NCBI GenBank assembly: GCA_002292185.1
Contig: DBBL01000114.1
Span: forward strand, 4,523 to 13,683
Length of the DNA: 9,161 bases
Direction of reading: 5' to 3'
From: Akkermansiaceae bacterium UBA985
Lineage (GTDB): Bacteria; Verrucomicrobiota; Verrucomicrobiia; Verrucomicrobiales; Akkermansiaceae
The notes under the pieces are model-generated. The model was not told the origin of the DNA. It did no database searches and saw only the letters and a program-made list of their open reading frames with translations. Shown here one piece after another: positions 1 to 5,458 of the stretch. A program made the position numbers and the translations under genes. How positions within the stretch are numbered: the stretch's first letter is position 1; each line of letters begins with the position of its first letter.

Positions 1-1
1 A

Positions 2-2296
2 TGGAGCTCGATGCTGACAGGGATCATCGAGCCAGCGGATTTATTGACCGGTGACTGGCTACAGATCGAGCTGACAGCCTTTGTCAAAGTGCTGGATGTT
101 TTAGCCGAGCTGTTTCAGCTGCCAGGTGATTTGGGTGGGCTCGCTATTGAGGAAGGCACGCCTGTCATCGAGTTGAAATTAGCAGGTTCAACCCGTGCTT
201 TGCAGGCCAGCTTGACCGCTATTTATGCAGGCAGAGAGCGAGTAGTTTTAGCCTCATCAAGGCGATCTGATGTTTCGTTTCCGCTACCCTCTGATGAGTC
301 GGGCAAGTGGTTGATCCGTAATCCCGAGTCTGAACAGCAGGCGATTGGCAGGCTTATAGAGAGTGGTTTCCAGGTGCTCGATGCAGCTGGGGCAATGCTG
401 CTGCGTGGCGAGGACGAGGTGATTGATTTCCTCACTGGGGTCCTGCCTGCATTACGGCGAAAGTGGCAGGTGCTGACTGATGAAAAGCTACAGCATGTTG
501 AGCAGCGGGTTGAACGAATTACACCGTGCATTGAGCCGCAAGGAGCAGGTAATGATTGGTTGGCCTGTGATCTTTCATGGCAGGTAGATGGCCGTGTATT
601 AGATGAAGGTGCTGTTCGCAGGATGCTGCAGTCGGGGAGCCGGACGATGCCGACACCAGGGGGCGGTAAGGCTGTCATTTCTCATTTTGATGCCGAGGTG
701 ATGAAGGGGTTTTTGCTAGATACAGATCCGCGTCAGGAAGATGGACGGTATTATTTTTCACAGCAGCAATCTGCCTATCTTGAAGGTCTCCGTGCTCATT
801 ATGGCAGTGACCCTAAAAGCCATGAAGAGCTTGTGCCCGAGCTGCCGACAACACTCGCTCAAACGCTACGAGGGTATCAGCAGGAGGGTGTTGATTGGTT
901 GTATCGATGCGCGCTCAGTGGAGGCGCTGCGCTCTTAGCTGACGATATGGGCCTTGGTAAAACGCTACAGACACTGGCCTTTCTTAAACTCTGGAAAACA
1001 CACAACCCACGGGCCAGTGAGCTGCCGGTGCTGATCGTGTGCCCTGCTACCTTGTTGGGCACTTGGCGTGATGAGGCGCAGAAGTTTATCCCAGATTTTA
1101 ATGTGCTCATTATGCATGGTACTCGGCGTAAGGATTATTACGAGGTGATGGCATCCGCGGATTTGATTGTGACAAGCTATGCCCTGCTCGATAGGGACGC
1201 GGCATATTATATGAAGCTGCCAATGGCGGCCATTGTCTTAGATGAGGCTAGTGCTATCCGTAATCCTGATACCTTGGCCGCTAAAGCGGCGCGTAAAGTA
1301 AAGCAGTCAGCTCCTGATGCGGCGTGTGTTGCCATTACCGGAACTCCGGTGGAAAACAGTGTGCGTGACTTGTGGTCGATTTTTCAATTTTTGATGCCTG
1401 GCTATCTGGGTAGCAAGGAAGATTTCAGAACAAGATACGAGGTCCCGTGTGCAGCTGAGCTGCCAGATCGAGCGGCATTGCAGAGGCTGCGCTGGCGCAC
1501 AGAGCCTTTCATGCTGCGACGTGTTAAATCTCAGGTTGCCAAAGACCTTCCGCCAAAGATAGAAAGTATAGTCTGGTGTGACCCATCGCCAATGCAGCGT
1601 GATCACTATCAAGCGATCTTACGCCATGGTGTTGAGAAGATGGACCAAGTGCGTAAGAGTGTTGGCAAGGAGGGTGCTAGAATGCAGATGCTTACCGTAT
1701 TGCTGCGGCTGCGTCAGAGTTGCTGCGATTTACGCCTGATTGATGACAAAATCAGTAGCGCGAGTATCTCAGATATTTCAGCCAAGCTTGCTCGCTTACT
1801 CGAGCTGCTTGAGGAAGCTCGGCGTGGTGGTCACCGCGTTTTGGTCTTTAGTCAGTTCACCTCGATGTTGTCACTGATTCGTCACGAGCTCGATCAAGGA
1901 GATGTTGACTACTGTTATCTTGATGGTGGCACGCGTGATCGCACTGCCGTCGTTGACAGGTTTCAAAAGTCAGATGAGCCTTCTGTGTTTCTGATCAGCT
2001 TGAAGGCGGGAGGATATGGTCTGACATTGACCGCTGCAGATACGGTGGTGCTGTTTGACCCATGGTGGAACCCCGCAGTGGAAGCACAGGCCGCAGACCG
2101 AATCCACAGAATTGGGCAAACCAAGCCGGCAACGATTTATAAGTTCATCTCACGTGGTACTGTGGAGGAAAAAATATTACGACTGCAGGATAAGAAACGC
2201 AACGTGATGGCAGCTGCGATGGGTGAAATGAGTGATGAATTGAACCCGGTGATGGCGGGGCTTAGTGACGAAGAGATGATGGATTTACTGGCGTGA
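2..2296 (+). CDS. SNF2/Swi2-family DEAD/DEAH-like helicase ATPase, 5'-truncated by the window
   Basis: This is an ATP-dependent double-stranded DNA translocase or remodeller of the SNF2 branch of superfamily 2, acting in the cytoplasm. The target is unknown. Counting from the ATG at 11, motif I is LADDMGLGKT with Lys317, motif II is DEAS at 411-414, and motif III is TGTPVEN starting at 443. The second lobe has LVFSQFTSM near 611, GGYGLTLTAADT, DPWWNP starting at 683 and RIHRIGQ at 697-703, so both RecA-like lobes are complete. The 270 residues before them resemble the middle accessory region of longer bacterial SNF2 proteins, which usually carry a SWIM zinc finger further upstream. The frame stays open to base 2, so the true start probably lies outside. 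A GGAG at 3-6 could instead serve the ATG at 11, giving 761 residues. DEAS replaces the usual DEAQ or DEGH. No methylase, nuclease or DUF1998 partner is present, so nothing points to phage defence. Confidence 0.93.
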   Translation, partial: WSSMLTGIIEPADLLTGDWLQIELTAFVKVLDVLAELFQLPGDLGGLAIEEGTPVIELKLAGSTRALQASLTAIYAGRERVVLASSRRSDVSFPLPSDESGKWLIRNPESEQQAIGRLIESGFQVLDAAGAMLLRGEDEVIDFLTGVLPALRRKWQVLTDEKLQHVEQRVERITPCIEPQGAGNDWLACDLSWQVDGRVLDEGAVRRMLQSGSRTMPTPGGGKAVISHFDAEVMKGFLLDTDPRQEDGRYYFSQQQSAYLEGLRAHYGSDPKSHEELVPELPTTLAQTLRGYQQEGVDWLYRCALSGGAALLADDMGLGKTLQTLAFLKLWKTHNPRASELPVLIVCPATLLGTWRDEAQKFIPDFNVLIMHGTRRKDYYEVMASADLIVTSYALLDRDAAYYMKLPMAAIVLDEASAIRNPDTLAAKAARKVKQSAPDAACVAITGTPVENSVRDLWSIFQFLMPGYLGSKEDFRTRYEVPCAAELPDRAALQRLRWRTEPFMLRRVKSQVAKDLPPKIESIVWCDPSPMQRDHYQAILRHGVEKMDQVRKSVGKEGARMQMLTVLLRLRQSCCDLRLIDDKISSASISDISAKLARLLELLEEARRGGHRVLVFSQFTSMLSLIRHELDQGDVDYCYLDGGTRDRTAVVDRFQKSDEPSVFLISLKAGGYGLTLTAADTVVLFDPWWNPAVEAQAADRIHRIGQTKPATIYKFISRGTVEEKILRLQDKKRNVMAAAMGEMSDELNPVMAGLSDEEMMDLLA

Positions 2297-2299
2297 ATG

Positions 2300-2315
2300 C
2301 ATATGTAAGCATATG
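2300..2315. repeat. Short inverted repeat just after the SNF2 stop codon
   Basis: CATATG, TAAG, CATATG: two copies of a self-complementary hexamer separated by four bases, starting three bases after the SNF2 stop at 2296. It could fold into a weak AT-rich hairpin, but no T-run follows, so it does not look like an intrinsic terminator. Its role is unknown and chance is possible. Confidence 0.35.
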
Positions 2316-2394
2316 AATTTAGATCACTTTATAAGGTCATCCAAAAGTAGTGGAGTAGGCACCAGTCCCGAGAAACTTGCCAACAAAAGGTAAC

Positions 2395-2421
2395 AAAAAA
2401 GCCGACGTGAACGTCGGCTTT
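2395..2421 (-). terminator. Intrinsic terminator of the minus-strand gene run (after bactofilin)
   Basis: A seven-base-pair GC-rich stem, GCCGACG with CGTCGGC around TGAA (2401-2418), is extended by AAA/TTT pairs on both sides. Read on the minus strand it is followed by six T residues (the A run at 2395-2400). It lies 26 bases past the bactofilin stop. On the plus strand only three T follow the stem, so it may also slow transcripts from the converging SNF2 gene, but less efficiently. Confidence 0.85.
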
Positions 2422-2447
2422 GCTAATGGGTGGAGACAACCTTTGAT

Positions 2448-2768
2448 TTATCCCCCGATGTCAGTGCGGCCAGAAAGAATGGCGCCCTCCTCCATGCTGA
2501 GCATTTTGGTTTTGATATCGCCGTCGAGCTTTGATTTGGTTTTAAGTTCGCAACGCTCTGACGTGATGGTGCCTTTGACTGTGCCGAAGAGTTTTACTTC
2601 ACCAGCTTTTACATCACCCTTAACGTAGGCATTCTCACCAATAGTGACTTTGCCTTTTTCTGAATTGATTTCACCGTCAACTTTGCCGTCAATGACCATG
2701 TCATTGCTGAATTTGATGGAGCCGGTGATTTCGATTCCATTTGCGAGAACGTTGGTTGCATTTGCCAT
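2448..2768 (-). CDS. Bactofilin (polymer-forming cytoskeletal protein, DUF583 family)
   Basis: Bactofilins are small right-handed beta-helix proteins that polymerise without nucleotide into filaments on the inner face of the membrane. They recruit cell-wall, polarity or morphogenesis factors. This 106-residue product is almost entirely the core domain. It shows the short repeated beta turns of the family, for example EITGSIKF, IDGKVDGEI, IGENAYVKGDV, LFGTVKGTI, LDGDIKTK and EEGAILSGRT, and it lacks long disordered tails. The start is uncertain. I chose the ATG opening MANATNVL because related core domains begin at about that point. An in-frame ATG at 2783 would add MFIFV, a hydrophobic tag like the N-terminal membrane-targeting tails known in bactofilins. 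A GAGG motif lies one base before that ATG (too close) and 16 before the chosen one (too far). It is the last gene of the minus-strand run, followed by a strong terminator. Confidence 0.92.
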   Translation of the reverse strand: MANATNVLANGIEITGSIKFSNDMVIDGKVDGEINSEKGKVTIGENAYVKGDVKAGEVKLFGTVKGTITSERCELKTKSKLDGDIKTKMLSMEEGAILSGRTDIGG

Positions 2769-2817
2769 AACGAAAATGAACATGCCTCAGGGCTATGGGA
2801 TGGCAACCAAACAATTC

Positions 2818-2847
2818 AAAAAAATACTGAGCATATCTTAAGTATGC
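2818..2847 (-). terminator. Weak hairpin plus T-run between the secreted-protein gene and bactofilin
   Basis: On the minus strand GCATA and TATGC (2847-2831) can pair around a seven-base loop. Six bases later comes a run of seven T (A run at 2824-2818). An alternative five-base-pair stem, ATACT/AGTAT, abuts the T-run directly. Both stems are short and AT-rich, so this is at most a leaky attenuator that would lower bactofilin expression relative to the upstream genes. It may be chance. Confidence 0.2.
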
Positions 2848-2849
2848 GA

Positions 2850-2877
2850 CAAGGGACGGCAGGGGGTGGCAAGGGAC
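2850..2877. repeat. Two copies of CAAGGGAC spaced 20 bases in the gap before bactofilin
   Basis: CAAGGGAC occurs at 2850-2857 and again at 2870-2877 within a purine-rich stretch (on the plus strand) of the 131-base gap between the secreted-protein stop (2900) and the bactofilin start. The sequence after each copy is also loosely similar, suggesting a degenerate 20-base duplication. The 20-base spacing puts the copies on about the same helix face, as for a tandem operator, but no known site is recognised. Confidence 0.35.
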
Positions 2878-2899
2878 AAGGACGCTGGTGTTACAAGCA

Positions 2900-4888
2900 T
2901 CATTTGACGGGCATGTCCTCATCGAATGGGCTTCCGGAGGATGCTTCTGCCGGCTCTCGTTCATCTGGCATGATGCGTTTCGACAGGCGATCGATACCCT
3001 CTTGGGCGTGCTCGCTACTCGGGTAGATCGACTTTGCCTGCATATACCAGCTCAGTGCTGAACCAGTTTGTGGATTGAGGTCGTTGTCTTCAAACTCTTT
3101 GGCTCGGTTGAGGGCGACGGTGAAGTCGGCAACTTTGGAGGATAGTTTTTCGAGTCTTTGCAGTAATTCTGGATCCTTGGGGAATTCATCTCTTAGCTCT
3201 GCAAGTGCCTCCCATGCTGCAAAGTTGTTACCGTTTTTTGAAGAGACTTCAGCTAAGCTGATGGTGCCGTCAATGCGGGTGATGTTCCTGACAATTTGTT
3301 CGATGGCATCTTTACGGCTGGTGTCGTCTTTAACAACAGGGACAAATTCAAAGCGACGATCAAAAATCTCCCTGAAGTTATCCTCACTGAGAAGTCGGTC
3401 AAAATCATCGACCAAGGTTTTGACCATGTCGCTATCCTCGAGCAGGCTATCGAGTTGTTTGTCGATTTCATCGAGTTTGGGATTGGTCGGCCAGACTTGA
3501 GTGGCTTTTTTAAGCTCCTCTTGGAAGCTTTCTTGGTCACCATTGAGTAGGGCAAGTTGGGCAGAGCGAATATGCCCATTTGAGGCGCGTGTGAATGCCG
3601 CGATAGCCCCCTCTGCTTTGGTTGAGTCAAAATCAGAGGATCTTTTTTTGAGAGCTTCAAGTATGATTTTAGCCTGGGTATAATCACGCACGTCCATGGC
3701 TTTGATTAAGTCATTACCACTCCGGACATATTCTAGAACGATGCGGCGCTCTGGTGCTGGCACGGTTTGTAGCACTGGTAAAAATTCACCAATGGCATAA
3801 GCCTCGGTAAGCCGCTTGGATGCGCTGTGTAGCTCATTGTATTCGAGGTGATTCTGGAATCCTTTAACAAGAGACTTGGCCTTGCGCATGGCCTCATTAG
3901 CTGCGGAGTCTAGTCCTGTTACCGTAGGCTCTACCCCCAGCCCTTCGGTGAAAAACTTGTTAACATCGGAGTCTTTCTTGAGGTGCATTTTTGAGCTGCC
4001 ATCTTGAAAAATGAGATTATAAAAACGGGTGCCGATGATGACGTGTTCAAAACGTCGCTGGATAAACAGCTGCGCCAGAAGGGCTTGATACTCAATTCTT
4101 GCCTGTAGCATGCTTAATTCACTTTTTCCCTGATGCGTTTTTTTGAGGGTTTCGATTTCTAGAATGCGCCTTTGCATTTCCTGAATCTTGTATGATTCCA
4201 TGTGCAATGGCAATGGGGCTAGTTTTGCATCGCCATTTTGTCTCTTCGGAAGACCGATTCTTAATTTGGTGTTGCTAGAAAGAGCGGTGCTGCCAGATCG
4301 CCTCATCCAATCAGCTTTAGCGATAATGCGTTTTTTTTCTTTTTCTAAATCGGCAATGTATTGTTTTGAGTTTTTGACAGTCCCCTTAGATAACATCGCT
4401 GCATAGATGGCGTTTGATAAGGAGTCGCAAATGCGGCCATCTCCTGAGTAGGTGGCTGCTCTCGGTAGAAGGGAAAAGCCGTCCCTGATTTTTTGAGGAA
4501 CGGAAACATTTTTGGTATAAGGAGATACAGCTTTTAGAATGGAATCGATGGTGGCGCGGTATTCGAGTGCATCTTCTGATGTGTTGGGTGAGTCTGCCAA
4601 ATATGACTCAAACATTCCTCCGAGCCTATTGTCTCCTAGGCCGAAGGTGTGTCCCATAATAGTGATGGTTTCTTGGGTAGGGTCAACAAAGGGCAACTCA
4701 TTCCCATAAACTGAGGCGGATGTATTTTTGCTCTCAACAGTGGTGGATGCGCTATTATTAGAGCCGTTGGCTGTGTTGTTGCCATCTCTGTTTGCGTCTC
4801 CGTCTCTGTTTGCGTCTCCGTCTCCTGGGCTATAGACTTGTGCACTGATGGGAATAGTGAGAGTGATGAGGATTGTTAGAAATCTCAT
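2900..4888 (-). CDS. Large secreted or periplasmic helical protein of unknown family with calcium-loop-like N-terminal repeat
   Basis: I do not recognise the family. The 662-residue product starts with a clear signal peptide (MRFLTILITLTIPISA, likely cut before Gln17), so it should be periplasmic or exported. After it come two overlapping DxDxNxDG units (residues 23-36), a low-complexity Asn/Ser/Thr stretch to about 60, then a long mostly helical body. Residues about 174-195 and 232-285 look coiled-coil-like. Segments near 435-485 and 590-640 resemble TPR or SEL-type helical hairpins (for example ALSWYMQAKSIYPSSEHAQEGI). The C-terminus is acidic (SPFDEDMPVK). An in-frame ATG at 4951, eight bases after the upstream stop, would add 21 residues, MSPFIHLPNQ onward. 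I prefer the ATG at 4888 because it gives a normal signal peptide, though neither start has a good ribosome site. The gene sits between the membrane-anchored protein and bactofilin and is probably cotranscribed with both. Confidence 0.8.
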   Translation of the reverse strand: MRFLTILITLTIPISAQVYSPGDGDANRDGDANRDGNNTANGSNNSASTTVESKNTSASVYGNELPFVDPTQETITIMGHTFGLGDNRLGGMFESYLADSPNTSEDALEYRATIDSILKAVSPYTKNVSVPQKIRDGFSLLPRAATYSGDGRICDSLSNAIYAAMLSKGTVKNSKQYIADLEKEKKRIIAKADWMRRSGSTALSSNTKLRIGLPKRQNGDAKLAPLPLHMESYKIQEMQRRILEIETLKKTHQGKSELSMLQARIEYQALLAQLFIQRRFEHVIIGTRFYNLIFQDGSSKMHLKKDSDVNKFFTEGLGVEPTVTGLDSAANEAMRKAKSLVKGFQNHLEYNELHSASKRLTEAYAIGEFLPVLQTVPAPERRIVLEYVRSGNDLIKAMDVRDYTQAKIILEALKKRSSDFDSTKAEGAIAAFTRASNGHIRSAQLALLNGDQESFQEELKKATQVWPTNPKLDEIDKQLDSLLEDSDMVKTLVDDFDRLLSEDNFREIFDRRFEFVPVVKDDTSRKDAIEQIVRNITRIDGTISLAEVSSKNGNNFAAWEALAELRDEFPKDPELLQRLEKLSSKVADFTVALNRAKEFEDNDLNPQTGSALSWYMQAKSIYPSSEHAQEGIDRLSKRIMPDEREPAEASSGSPFDEDMPVK
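4785..4828 (-). repeat. 18-base in-frame tandem repeat coding Asp-rich loops
   Basis: The plus-strand unit TCTCTGTTTGCGTCTCCG occurs twice in perfect tandem (4785-4802 and 4803-4820), followed by a partial third copy. It is in frame on the minus strand and encodes a six-residue repeat, GDANRD, right behind the signal peptide of the secreted protein. Perfect copies imply recent duplication or slippage, so copy number may vary between strains. Confidence 0.85.
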
Positions 4889-4959
4889 AGTTTTTAAAGG
4901 GGTGTGATGATTGAGTGCTTGTTGGTTTGGCAGATGGATAAAAGGTGACATTCTATTTC

Positions 4960-5379
4960 TCAGTCAGCCTTGATATCTTGGGCAACGGGTAAGCCTTCAC
5001 GGTTGACCTCTACTTTAAAGGTGTAGTTGTGTCCCCGTTCTAGGTTGATTTGATTAACTCCAGGAGGAATATGTAAGGGGATTAAGCCTGCTTCTCCCTT
5101 AGCTGTTTCGGACTTGATGCTGACAAGAAGACCTCGATTATTGGCTAGTATCATTCTATCCGCAATTTCTCCGCTAATACGATATTCATTACCGCTGAGG
5201 CTGGTGCCACTTTCTTTGAGGTCAGCAAGAGACATCTCGTTCAGATCAGTAAAATGTTGAGCTTGCTGATTAAGAAACGATTTACCAATGGAAAGCGCCA
5301 TGATGATCAACACAAATGCTAAGCTATAGATAGCAAACTGACTTTTTTTCTTGCTGTTGGATGATGATCTTCTTGCCAT
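4960..5379 (-). CDS. Small single-pass membrane protein with beta-rich, possibly OB-like periplasmic domain
   Basis: No family is recognised with confidence. The 139-residue product has a basic N-terminus (MARRSSSNSKKK), one membrane helix at about 14-32 (FAIYSLAFVLIIMALSIG), a short linker, and a beta-rich tail from about 64 to 139. The tail opens with EYRISGEIADR and ends with HNYTFKVEVNREGLPVAQ. This pattern recalls OB-fold domains anchored in the membrane, such as CcmE or tRNA_anti-like domains. The CcmE haem-binding histidine motif is not visible, so the likeness is structural at best. The topology should place the tail outside the inner membrane. The frame extends to a TTG at 5487 inside the exporter gene. 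The ATG at 5379 is preferred because it gives a standard anchor, and the extension would only add Pro-rich sequence. It starts 79 bases after the exporter stop, which fits a shared transcript and a partner or adaptor role. Confidence 0.75.
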   Translation of the reverse strand: MARRSSSNSKKKSQFAIYSLAFVLIIMALSIGKSFLNQQAQHFTDLNEMSLADLKESGTSLSGNEYRISGEIADRMILANNRGLLVSIKSETAKGEAGLIPLHIPPGVNQINLERGHNYTFKVEVNREGLPVAQDIKAD

Positions 5380-5458
5380 GGGTATTATTGATGCAGATGG
5401 AGATGGAGCTGGAGGTGGGGTGGCTTGGTGGTCAGTGAAATACTCGATGTGCAGCGGT

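Noticed and set aside
223..678. 151-residue open frame on the minus strand
   Set aside because: It lies inside the SNF2 gene, antisense to it, is rich in Ser, Pro and Arg as shadow frames are, and has no recognisable domain.
2..2296. SNF2 ATPase as part of a phage-defence system (DISARM or similar)
   Set aside because: No methyltransferase, phospholipase-D-like nuclease or DUF1998 gene is near it. The right-hand neighbour is a convergent bactofilin. The left side is not visible, so it cannot be excluded fully.
2300..2315. CATATG inverted repeat as the SNF2 terminator
   Set aside because: The stem is short and AT-rich with no following T-run.
2377..2841. Open frames of 83 and 65 residues (plus) and 65 residues (minus) around bactofilin
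   Set aside because: They are shadows of the bactofilin gene. The first also spans the terminator hairpin.
3075..3687. Open frames of 141 and 84 residues (plus) and 144 residues (minus)
   Set aside because: All overlap the secreted-protein gene in other frames. The Ser/Leu-rich plus frame is the complement of its acidic, Leu-rich helical coding sequence.
4636..4845. Thr/Glu-repeat open frame (minus)
   Set aside because: The TETQTE pattern is the 18-base repeat of the secreted protein read in the wrong frame.
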